From assembly GCA_947305035.1 (NCBI GenBank), contig CAMZCV010000056.1, positions 1 through 6,687 of the forward strand: 6,687 nucleotides of DNA, given 5' to 3'. This document shows, piece after piece, positions 1 to 4,650 of this stretch (position 1 is the first letter of the stretch; each line of letters opens with the position of its first letter). This DNA comes from an uncultured Coriobacteriales bacterium (GTDB lineage: Bacteria > Actinomycetota > Coriobacteriia > Coriobacteriales > Atopobiaceae). Position numbers and translations under genes: made by a program. The notes under the pieces are model-generated. The model was not told the DNA's origin and ran no database searches. It saw only the letters and a program-made list of their open reading frames with translations.

Positions 1-1
1 C

Positions 2-196
2 AAGGGCGCCAAGGTCGCCGTCGTGGGCGAGCCGTACCTGCACGAGTGGACGGACAGGGACGGCAACGTGCGCCGCTCCATCCGCGTGGACGTGCGGGAG
101 CTCGACATCCTCGCGGCAGCGGCGCCAGTCGAGGAGCAGGACGGCCCGCGCACGCAGTCGCAGGACGTGCTGTACGACGACGACTGCCCGTTCTAG
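2..196 (+). CDS. ssb: Single-stranded DNA-binding protein (SSB), C-terminal part
   Basis: Only the last 64 residues are present; the start lies upstream of the window. SSB coats single-stranded DNA during replication and recombination and recruits partner proteins through its C-terminal tip. The visible part begins KGAKVAVVGEPYLHEWTDRD, which matches the end of the OB fold of bacterial and phage SSBs (lysine-glycine, V-G-x-hydrophobic strand, then a W-x-D-x-x-G turn and a V-x-V-x-x-L-x-I-L strand). A short acidic linker follows, and the protein ends DDDCPF, the acidic tip that normally reads DDDIPF. The Cys in place of Ile is unusual but keeps the Pro-Phe end that partners bind. The linker is very short. 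The stop is 10 bases before the next gene's GTG, so the two are probably co-transcribed as the end of a replication module. Identification rests on the tip plus the OB-fold strand pattern. Confidence 0.9.
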   Translation, partial: KGAKVAVVGEPYLHEWTDRDGNVRRSIRVDVRELDILAAAAPVEEQDGPRTQSQDVLYDDDCPF

Positions 197-206
197 GCGG
201 TAGGCC

Positions 207-638
207 GTGGAGTACGGAGACTACTACCAGGAGGCGCTGTCCGAGCGCATGAAGTGGTTCCCCATGGACTCCGACTTCATGCGCGACCAGAAGATTCGCC
301 GCCTGGGCGTCATCGGCGGATGGGCCGCGATCGGGCGCTACGTGGCGCTCGTCGCGTGCCTCGCCGAGTCGGACGGCAGGTGCTACGACCTGTCCGACGT
401 CCACGGCTGGCGGTTCCTGTCCGCCGACATGGTGTGCGGGGGCGAGTCGATGGGCGAGGACGAGCTGCAGGCGTTCGTCACGACGCTCTACGACCTCAAG
501 CTGATAGACCGCGAGATGTGGGACGAGTCCAGGAAGGTCGCCATGCCCCGGCTGGCCAAGGAGGCCGAGAAGATGGCCAAGGACGTCGCCATGGCACGCT
601 ACAAGGCGGCCAGCATGAGGGCGAAAAAGGGCGCCTGA
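207..638 (+). CDS. DUF4373-like (Lin1244/Lin1753 N-terminal type) putative phage replication protein, short
   Basis: A 143-residue protein. Residues 15-60 (MKWFPMDSDFMRDQKIRRL, then GGWAAIGRYVALVACLAES) follow the pattern of the N-terminal domain of phage DnaD-like replication proteins: W/Y-F-P-x-D-x-D-F, then K-I-R, then a G-x-x-x-x-G-x-Y helix. Residues 82-115 fit a winged-helix end (ELQAFVTTLYDLKLID). The tail is basic and Ala-rich (MARYKAASMRAKKGA). Family members usually continue with a DnaD-type or low-complexity C-terminal region; here the protein stops at a TGA immediately before an iteron array. It follows ssb by 10 bases. The start is uncertain: GTG at 207 has only a weak ribosome site, whereas ATG at 249 has AGGAGG at 229-234 but 14 bases away, and would give 129 residues. 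A role in replication initiation at the neighbouring repeats is inference from family and context. Confidence 0.7.
   Translation: MEYGDYYQEALSERMKWFPMDSDFMRDQKIRRLGVIGGWAAIGRYVALVACLAESDGRCYDLSDVHGWRFLSADMVCGGESMGEDELQAFVTTLYDLKLIDREMWDESRKVAMPRLAKEAEKMAKDVAMARYKAASMRAKKGA
229..234 (+). promoter_or_regulatory. AGGAGG Shine-Dalgarno-like site inside the DUF4373-like gene
   Basis: A perfect AGGAGG lies 14 bases upstream of an in-frame ATG at 249. The spacing is longer than ideal, so it does not settle the start, but it makes the ATG at 249 a real alternative to the GTG at 207. Confidence 0.35.
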
Positions 639-651
639 CGTGCGCAGACGT

Positions 652-720
652 TTACAAAGGCTCTTACAAAGGCCTTTACAAAGGCCTTTACAAAGGGCAT
701 TACAAATACCCTTACAAAGG
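652..720 (+). repeat. Six tandem iterons, TTACAAAGG-type, exact 12-bp period (candidate origin)
   Basis: Copies of TTACAAAGG start at 652, 664, 676, 688 and 712, and a variant TTACAAATA starts at 700, so all six fall on an unbroken 12-bp period. Between copies the spacer is often CCT, giving the palindrome AAAGGCCTTT at 668-677 and 680-689. The stretch 693-713 is a further imperfect dyad (AAGGG to CCCTT). Tandem short repeats directly after a replication gene are typical of initiator binding sites (iterons) in phage and plasmid origins. Function as an origin is inference. The array begins 13 bases after the stop of the DUF4373-like gene. The unit contains no stop codon in any forward frame, so a coding origin of the repeat cannot be excluded. 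Confidence 0.8.
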
Positions 721-724
721 GGTC

Positions 725-756
725 CATTACATAACATAACAAGACATTACATAACA
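725..756 (+). repeat. Pair of 12-bp direct repeats CATTACATAACA, 20 bp apart
   Basis: Identical CATTACATAACA at 725-736 and 745-756. The core TTACA is shared with the iterons upstream, but the following bases are T-A rather than A-A-G-G. The block 725-756 is the most AT-rich part of an otherwise GC-rich window, so it could be the DNA unwinding element beside the iterons. That role is inference. Confidence 0.7.
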
Positions 757-771
757 GGGGGGTGTGGGGGG

Positions 772-812
772 ATGTTGAAAACTTTCCCGCTCCTGCGCGG
801 AATGTTGAAAAC
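772..812 (+). repeat. Pair of 11-bp direct repeats ATGTTGAAAAC, 30 bp apart
   Basis: Identical ATGTTGAAAAC at 772-782 and 802-812, exactly 30 bp from start to start (close to three helical turns, so on the same DNA face). Both copies are preceded by GG plus one base. The upstream side has two runs of six G (757-762 and 766-771) separated by TGT. No reading frame through this block continues convincingly. The pair may be another protein binding site in the same origin-like region. Confidence 0.6.
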
Positions 813-820
813 CCCCACTG

Positions 821-857
821 GGCGCGCGGGCGGCGGCGTTGGGGGCCGCCGCGCGCC
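821..857. other. Strong GC-rich inverted repeat (hairpin) at the end of the origin-like region
   Basis: GGCGCGCGG at 821-829 is perfectly complementary to 849-857. After one bulged G (830), four more pairs form (831-834 with 845-848), leaving a 10-base loop. No run of T follows, so it is not a standard intrinsic terminator. It lies between the repeats and the next gene and could be a structural element of the origin, a pause site or an RNA stabiliser. The surrounding 250 bp (639-890) hold no convincing gene. Confidence 0.55.
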
Positions 858-880
858 GTGCACCCGCCACGCACATGATC

Positions 881-886
881 GGAGGG
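881..886 (+). promoter_or_regulatory. Shine-Dalgarno GGAGGG that favours the second of two adjacent ATGs
   Basis: GGAGG (881-885) is 2 bases from the ATG at 888 and 5 bases from the ATG at 891. The spacing supports initiation at 891. Confidence 0.65.
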
Positions 887-890
887 CATG

Positions 891-1130
891 ATGCCGGACA
901 AGCAGAACGACCTGAAGAAGCTCAACGACGTCCTCTTCGACGAACTGGAGCGGCTCAGTGCGGTGGACGTCGGCAACGAGGACGCCGTAAGGCTCGAGAT
1001 CAGCCGCTCCAAGGCCATCGAGGGCATCGCCAAGACGGCAGTCGACAACGCGAAGACCATCCTAGAGGCTACGCGCATCCGCGCCGAGTACAGCCGTGAG
1101 GTGCGCATGCCCAGGATGCTGGAGGGATGA
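891..1130 (+). CDS. Small phage protein of unknown function (helical, LNDVLFDELERL type)
   Basis: A 79-residue protein that is predicted to be almost wholly helical and charged. Residues 8-20 read LKKLNDVLFDELE, and residues 38-60 read ISRSKAIEGIAKTAVDNAKT. This pattern (L-N-D-x-L-F-x-x-L-E-R-L, then E-I-x-R-S-K-A-I-x-x-I-A-x-x-x-x-x-N-A) is one I recall from many phage and prophage early genes, usually without an assigned function and often next to an HNH nuclease gene, as here. ATG at 888 would add one Met. The gene follows the 250-bp repeat-rich gap, so it may be the first of a new transcription unit, but I see no clear promoter. Its end carries GGAGGG, the ribosome site of the next gene, whose ATG is one base after this stop, so translation is likely coupled. 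No catalytic motif is visible. Confidence 0.75.
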   Translation: MPDKQNDLKKLNDVLFDELERLSAVDVGNEDAVRLEISRSKAIEGIAKTAVDNAKTILEATRIRAEYSREVRMPRMLEG

Positions 1131-1131
1131 C

Positions 1132-2010
1132 ATGCCCCGCGGCAAGGGCATCGATCCCGACTGGCTGCGCGAGCACTACCCGCGCATGACCGACATAGAC
1201 GCGCTGCTGGACGACTGCGAGCGCGACCTCGGCTGGCGACCGTCCAAGCAGGCGGTCTACGTCAAGGCCAACCGCATGGGGCTCCGCAAGGAGCCCGTGG
1301 CGGGGCGCGGAGACAGGGCGGAGCGAACCATACGCTGGACGCGCGAGCCCGAGATGGAGGCGTGGATGCTGGAGCACGACCACGGCCAGCGGATGGACGA
1401 TCTCATGGCCGAGTGGCGCAAGCGGTGGGGCTTCGGCATCAGCCGCGGGCAGGTCAACCTGTTCCGCGCGTCGCACGGCACCCAGCGTCGCAACAGCCAC
1501 GGCGGCGGGCGCCCGCGCGTGCCCGTTGGGACGGAGCGCGAGAGCAAGGACGGCTACATCGTGGTCAAGGTGCGCGAGGAGGCCGACGTGCCCATGAGCA
1601 AGGACAACTGGCGGCTCAAGCACGTGCACGTCTACGAGCAGGCGCACGGTGCGGTGCCGGACGGCTGCGTGGTCTACTTCGCCGATGGCGACCGCCGCAA
1701 CTTCGACCCGTCCAACCTCGTGGCTGTGCCGCGCAGGCTGGTCGGATTGCTGAACGACCCGTGCATGCCGCACTGGCACGACGCGGAGTCGCTCCAGGCG
1801 TGCGTCGCGCTCGCCGAGATGCGGAGCGCCCGCCACGGCATCATGGCGCGGGCGCCGCGCACGTGCGGCGTCTGCGGGCGTGAGTTCGTGCCGGACGCGG
1901 CGCACGTCGAGATCGGGAACGTCGGCATACGGACGTGCCCCGCGTGCCTGGCTGCGGGACGGAAATGGAAGGGGATGAGGAGCTATGGCAGAAGAGCCGA
2001 GCTGGGATGA
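1132..2010 (+). CDS. HNH endonuclease signature protein with duplicated N-terminal helical domain and C-terminal zinc module
   Basis: A 292-residue protein. Two related N-terminal units can be aligned by eye: residues 10-52 (WLREHYPRM, then DLGWRPSKQAVYVKANRMGL) and 75-117 (EAWMLEHDHG, then KRWGFGISRGQVNLFRASHG). They resemble the helix-turn-helix unit at the start of many phage HNH proteins. The nuclease core is at about 138-200: KDGYIVVKV, then LKHVHVYEQAHG (H164, H172), then FADGDRRNFDPSNL (N190, N195). In classical HNH_3 proteins His precedes the x-D-G; here it is Phe183, a variant I recall in phage members, so catalytic activity is not certain. Residues 245-272 hold two CxxC pairs (C245/C248, C269/C272) that could bind zinc. 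Start ATG 1132 has GGAGGG at 1121-1126. The end overlaps the next gene by 26 bases. It probably nicks or cuts DNA; its role in the phage is unknown. Confidence 0.85.
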   Translation: MPRGKGIDPDWLREHYPRMTDIDALLDDCERDLGWRPSKQAVYVKANRMGLRKEPVAGRGDRAERTIRWTREPEMEAWMLEHDHGQRMDDLMAEWRKRWGFGISRGQVNLFRASHGTQRRNSHGGGRPRVPVGTERESKDGYIVVKVREEADVPMSKDNWRLKHVHVYEQAHGAVPDGCVVYFADGDRRNFDPSNLVAVPRRLVGLLNDPCMPHWHDAESLQACVALAEMRSARHGIMARAPRTCGVCGREFVPDAAHVEIGNVGIRTCPACLAAGRKWKGMRSYGRRAELG

Positions 2011-2269
2011 CGTTCGCGCGGCGGAGATTGGAGACGAGATGAGGCACGAACCCGATTGGACGGTAATCGAGGGGCAGCTCATGGGGCTGACGCTGGCGCA
2101 GCTGAAGCCGCTGCGCTCGACCGTGTTCCGCGGCAGCCTGGGCGGCGCGAGCTCCAAGGCGTCCGTGGTGGACGAGATGGTCTCGCAGATGCGGCACTGG
2201 TGGCGCTACGCGCCGCACCTCGCGGACGAGGCGCTGGACGCCATCGCGGAGACGTTGGAGGCGCTATGA
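1985..2269 (+). CDS. Hypothetical 94-residue phage protein, possible SAP/Rho-N-like helical motif
   Basis: The gene starts inside the end of the HNH gene (26-base overlap), with GAGGAG at 1977-1982 close before the ATG. The protein is acidic at the N-terminus. Residues 34-70 (GLTLAQLKPLRSTV, then SSKASVVDEMVSQMRHW) resemble the helix-extended loop-helix pattern of SAP or Rho N-terminal modules, where L-x-x-x-x-L-K precedes a K-x-x-L/V-V-x-x-L. Such modules bind nucleic acid. The match is by eye and weak. The C-terminus (DEALDAIAETLEAL) is an amphipathic helix. No Cys and no catalytic motif are present. It overlaps the next gene by ATGA, so the two are translationally coupled. Function unknown. 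Confidence 0.7.
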   Translation: MAEEPSWDDVRAAEIGDEMRHEPDWTVIEGQLMGLTLAQLKPLRSTVFRGSLGGASSKASVVDEMVSQMRHWWRYAPHLADEALDAIAETLEAL

Positions 2270-2529
2270 GCGAGATCAAGCTGACCAGGCGCTACCCCGA
2301 CAGCAGGCCCGAGGACATCACAGATGCCTACATGCGCGGCGTGGCGGCTGGCATGGAGATCGCGAACAGCCAGCACGAGCGCCGCACCGACGCGTTGGAG
2401 CGCCGCATCGAGCGCATCGACGGCATGCTGGACGGCATGGGCAAGGGCGCGGCATCGCGCATCGAGGCGATAGAAGGCCGCATCGCGAAGTTGGAGCGCA
2501 AACTCAACCACAAGGGAGGGGACGCATGA
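2266..2529 (+). CDS. Small coiled-coil phage protein, unknown function
   Basis: An 87-residue protein starting at the ATGA overlap with the previous stop and preceded by GGAGG at 2257-2261. The N-terminal part (residues 1-35) contains DAYMRGVAAGMEIANSQ, a helix with small residues. Residues 36-81 form a run of heptad-like repeats rich in Arg, Glu, Ile and Leu (ALERRIERIDGML, then SRIEAIEGRIAKLERKL), interrupted by a Gly-rich hinge at about 55-62 (DGMGKGAA). This looks like a dimeric or helical-hairpin coiled coil. I do not recognise a named family. The gene ends with GGGAGG (2516-2520 region), which serves as the ribosome site for the next gene, and overlaps it by ATGA. Confidence 0.75.
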   Translation: MSEIKLTRRYPDSRPEDITDAYMRGVAAGMEIANSQHERRTDALERRIERIDGMLDGMGKGAASRIEAIEGRIAKLERKLNHKGGDA

Positions 2530-2714
2530 GGAAGGGCATCACGCACCGCATGGACGTCGACAGGCTGGGCGGCACGGCCATGGAGATGGGCAACACGCTG
2601 CGAGCACGGCAGCAGGAGGCGATGCTCAAGCGGGAGCAGGGCATCAAGCTGAGCCGAGCCGAGCGCAGGGCGTGGGAGAAGATGATACGCAAGCGCAAGG
2701 GAGGTGCCGAATGA
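2526..2714 (+). CDS. Small basic phage protein, 62 residues, unknown function
   Basis: The ATG is inside the ATGA overlap with the previous gene and has GGGAGGGG upstream. The protein is strongly basic at its end (RAERRAWEKMIRKRKGGAE) and mostly helical (residues 18-58), with no Cys, no aromatic core and one Trp at residue 50. The size and charge suggest a nucleic-acid or partner-binding peptide, but nothing specific can be claimed. The reading frame is supported by tight coupling at both ends (ATGA before and ATGA after) and by good ribosome sites at both starts. Confidence 0.65.
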   Translation: MRKGITHRMDVDRLGGTAMEMGNTLRARQQEAMLKREQGIKLSRAERRAWEKMIRKRKGGAE

Positions 2715-2917
2715 GCGCGGCGGAAGATAGACCCGACTTCCTCACGCATAACGTTGCGTCGAAGGACGAGCGTTGGGTCATGGAGTGCAGCATCAAGGTC
2801 AGCAAGGTCGAGATTCTCGGCAATGAGCGGACGGAACTCGCAGCCGAGTTCAACGGCTATGCGGTCAAGGAGGTAGTCGGCAAGATGCTCGATATGTTGA
2901 GGGACGTGATCAAATGA
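2711..2917 (+). CDS. Hypothetical 68-residue phage protein
   Basis: It starts at an ATGA overlap, with AAGGGAGG six bases upstream. The protein has an acidic, polar N-terminus (residues 1-20), then a short beta-rich stretch (WVMECSIKVSKVEILGNE, residues 22-39) and an amphipathic C-terminal helix (AVKEVVGKMLDMLRDVIK, residues 51-68). This strand-strand-helix arrangement resembles a small alpha/beta fold, but no family is recognised. More codons end in A or T than in the genes to the left, and this lower-GC style continues to about 4190. Overlap with the next gene (ATGA) supports the stop and co-translation. Confidence 0.65.
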   Translation: MSAAEDRPDFLTHNVASKDERWVMECSIKVSKVEILGNERTELAAEFNGYAVKEVVGKMLDMLRDVIK

Positions 2918-3288
2918 CCGCGACCGACGAGCTGCGCCGCCTGCTGGACGAGCGCGGGGTGGAGTGGTGGAACGAGACAGACCCCATACCGCAGACAGTG
3001 ACCATGGCGAGGGTCGGAGAACAGCTAATCGAGTATCACGAGAATGTGAACGGCTCTGCTGGATACCACGTCTTCAACGTGCACGACCTCACCCCCGAGC
3101 AGGCCGTCGAGGCCACGCTGGGAATGGGGGCGTGCAGGGTCGTGAGAAGCATCCGCCACGACTATGAGGGCGGCTACGCTGGCACGGAGTACGAGCACGT
3201 TCTGAGCTGCGGCCATAAGACGTGGTGGGGCAACGACGATTCGCCCGATTATTGCCCATGGTGCGGGCGAAAGGTGGTGGACGCATGA
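2914..3288 (+). CDS. Phage protein with C-terminal zinc-ribbon-like motif (TDELRRLLDERG type)
   Basis: A 124-residue protein. It has an N-terminal helix TDELRRLLDERGVEWW (4-19), a beta-rich middle (28-57), the helix LTPEQAVEATLGMG (59-72) and a C-terminal module SCGHKTWWGNDDSPDYCPWCGRK. Cys99, His101, Cys114 and Cys117 could hold one zinc ion, with the CPWCG knuckle typical of zinc ribbons. I recall proteins of this build (same opening helix, a V/LTPEQAxxATLG helix, then a zinc ribbon ending CGRKV) as a repeated type in Coriobacteriia phages and prophages, with no assigned function. It begins and ends with ATGA overlaps. Bases 2923-2936 (ACCGACGAGCTGCG) recur at 3677-3690 at the start of another gene in the cluster, so these N-termini are related or exchanged. 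Confidence 0.75.
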   Translation: MTATDELRRLLDERGVEWWNETDPIPQTVTMARVGEQLIEYHENVNGSAGYHVFNVHDLTPEQAVEATLGMGACRVVRSIRHDYEGGYAGTEYEHVLSCGHKTWWGNDDSPDYCPWCGRKVVDA

Positions 3289-3674
3289 ACAAGCAGAAGG
3301 ACGAGGCCATCTACCGCAAGGGGTGGGACGATGGTTTCGCCAAGGGCGCAGCGGCTGCTCGTTTCCAGCTGGAAGCCGAGAACGCCGAGCTGCGCAGGCA
3401 CGTGAGGATGCCTGACGAGCCGTTGGAGATTGACGAGAAAGACTTCTACGCGCGGGCGTTTATCAAGTGGGCAACCGAGGAACAGCCCGAAGTCAAGCGC
3501 CTCGAAGCCGAGAACGAGAAGCTGCGGGAGCTGGTGCTTCATATGCACACCTGTTTGGAGCATTACGAGCCGGGAGACACCATCAGCTGCGAGCAATGCC
3601 CGTATGACAACGAAACGTGGGGCTGCGACTACGAACGTCTCATGGCGGAGCTGGGAATCGAGGTGGACGAATGA
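3285..3674 (+). CDS. Coiled-coil phage protein with C-terminal Cys cluster (ends ELGIEVDE)
   Basis: A 129-residue protein starting at an ATGA overlap. Residues 10-25 (YRKGWDDGFAKGAAAA) match a Y-x-x-G-x-x-x-G-x-x-x-G helix found at the start of many small phage proteins. Two leucine-zipper-like segments follow, each built on LEAENxxLR: 29-39 and 73-85. The C-terminal module (90-129) has Cys90, Cys102, Cys105 and Cys114 in the context CEQCPYDNETWGCDYERLM and could bind zinc; it closes with AELGIEVDE. I recall this Cys module plus a LGIEVD end as recurrent in Coriobacteriia phage proteins, without known function. The two LEAEN blocks suggest an internal duplication. The coiled coil suggests an oligomer. 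Overlap with the next gene is ATGA. Confidence 0.75.
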   Translation: MNKQKDEAIYRKGWDDGFAKGAAAARFQLEAENAELRRHVRMPDEPLEIDEKDFYARAFIKWATEEQPEVKRLEAENEKLRELVLHMHTCLEHYEPGDTISCEQCPYDNETWGCDYERLMAELGIEVDE

Positions 3675-4192
3675 TAACCGACGAGCTGCGGGAGTGCATC
3701 AGGACGGCGAACAGGAGCTACGAGGATGTGCGGAACCCCTACAACGACAGGGAAATCCTGCACATCCCAGATGAGGAGCTTCAAGCCATCGCCGACCGTA
3801 TAGACGCGGAGCACGCTGCCAAGGTCGTAAGACTTGAGGCGTACAGAGCAGCGGTTGACGCCATGCTCAAAGAGTACGTCAAGCTCCCAGTGGACGCGGA
3901 CGGGGTTCCCATCAAGGTGGGTGACGAGCTGACGGACGGCAAGGTTGCACGGCTGCTGATATGCGACGACGCAGAGGAAAACTCGGTGTACGTTTACGAG
4001 TCACCGCACGTCATCAAGCAAATCTACTGCTATGAGGTCGTTCACCGAAAGCCCGACTCATGGGAGGGCATCATCTCCGACGCGGTTATCCTCGGTCGGC
4101 AGCTCGAATGGCTCGACAACAGCAGGGGAGACGCAGGTTCGGAGCGCGAGCTGGTAGAGCGGTGCAGGAGGCTGGCGGGTGAGCGCGGATGA
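3671..4192 (+). CDS. Hypothetical phage protein with LPVDADGVPIKVGDEL motif
   Basis: A 173-residue protein. It has an N-terminal helix ITDELRECIRTANRSYED (2-19), a helical region to about 70 with ADRIDAEHAAKVVRLEAY, then LPVDADGVPIKVGDELTDG (72-90). A beta-rich part follows (VARLLICDDAEENSVYVYES, then the strand IYCYEVVHRK), and then PDSWEGIISDAVILG (128-142). The DADGVPIxVGDE and PDSWExII pair is a signature I associate with accessory proteins of Coriobacteriia phages; the family has no role known to me. The middle resembles a small SH3-like or OB-like barrel, which is only an impression. The TDELR opening shares 14 identical bases with the gene at 2914. ATGA overlaps mark both ends. Confidence 0.75.
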   Translation: MITDELRECIRTANRSYEDVRNPYNDREILHIPDEELQAIADRIDAEHAAKVVRLEAYRAAVDAMLKEYVKLPVDADGVPIKVGDELTDGKVARLLICDDAEENSVYVYESPHVIKQIYCYEVVHRKPDSWEGIISDAVILGRQLEWLDNSRGDAGSERELVERCRRLAGERG

Positions 4193-4464
4193 AGCTCACC
4201 ACCAAGAAGGTGGACGCGCTCGTGCACCTCTACGCGAGCGGCATGACCTACCAGCACATGGCGGACGTGCTCGGCGTCCAGAAGAGCACCCTGGTCTACT
4301 GGCTGCGGCAGCGCAGGGACGTGTGCCCGAGGCGGACGCACGACGAGGGATGGTGGCGCGAGCAGCTGGCCGAATGGAGGGCGCTGCCCGCGTCCGTCCT
4401 CGCGCGGAAGCTCGGGTGCGACCGCGGGACGGTCTACAAGTGGCGCAGGAGATTGGGGATGTAG
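4189..4464 (+). CDS. Small protein with two helix-turn-helix units, putative DNA-binding regulator
   Basis: A 91-residue, strongly basic protein. The first helix-turn-helix is at residues 11-43 (LVHLYASGMTYQHMADVLGV, then STLVYWLRQRRD), with the usual G-M-T-Y-x-x-M-A-x-x-L-G-V turn and a recognition helix around 33-40. The second is at 66-89 (LPASVLARKLGCDRGTVYKW, then RRRL). The two align to each other (A-x-x-L-G-x-x-x-x-T-x-x-x-W), so this is a tandem duplicate of one fold, as in resolvase-like or transposase-type HTH proteins, but without any catalytic domain. It starts in an ATGA overlap and stops directly against the next ATG (TAG followed by ATG). A role in phage gene control, or as a small-terminase-like DNA binder, is inference. 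Confidence 0.75.
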   Translation: MKLTTKKVDALVHLYASGMTYQHMADVLGVQKSTLVYWLRQRRDVCPRRTHDEGWWREQLAEWRALPASVLARKLGCDRGTVYKWRRRLGM

Positions 4465-4650
4465 ATGCCGAGGTATGAGGACGTATGGCGGATGCACTGC
4501 GAGGGCGTGGCCGTCCCTGAGATAGCGCGGGAGCTGCGCATCGACCCCGAGCTGGCGCGCGCGATCATCGTGGAGCGTTGGGCGGAGGACAAGGCCGAGG
4601 CCGCGCGCAGGCGCTCCGAGCTGAGAATCTACGACGTGGACGGCGACTGA
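4465..4650 (+). CDS. Small helix-turn-helix protein, 61 residues
   Basis: The gene starts immediately after the previous stop (TAGATG), with GGGGAT just upstream as a ribosome site. Residues 5-34 read EDVWRMHCEGVAVPEIAREL, then RIDPELARAI: a typical H-x-x-G-x-x-x-x-E-I-A-x-x-L turn followed by a recognition helix. The rest is a charged helix (EDKAEAARRRSEL) ending in an acidic tail. It resembles the first unit of the preceding protein, and together with the following regulator it gives three DNA-binding proteins in a row. The stop overlaps the next ATG by one base (TGATG). Confidence 0.7.
   Translation: MPRYEDVWRMHCEGVAVPEIARELRIDPELARAIIVERWAEDKAEAARRRSELRIYDVDGD

Noticed and set aside
652..720. 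Possible CRISPR array
   Set aside because: The repeats are 9-12 bp with a 12-bp period and no unique spacers; iterons explain them better.
757..771. G-quadruplex in the origin region
   Set aside because: There are only two runs of six G separated by TGT and no further G runs close by, so a standard four-tract fold would need zero-length loops.
640..891. Forward frame with LQRPLQRP-type repeats (83 codons)
   Set aside because: The frame is open mainly because the 12-bp repeat has no stops; the rest is Gly/Arg-rich with no ribosome site or family resemblance. It also overlaps the better-supported next start.
1069..2157. Long open frame on the minus strand (362 codons)
   Set aside because: It lies fully opposite the HNH gene, has no ribosome site or recognisable motif, and its Arg/Ala/His/Val-rich composition is the usual shadow of a high-GC gene.
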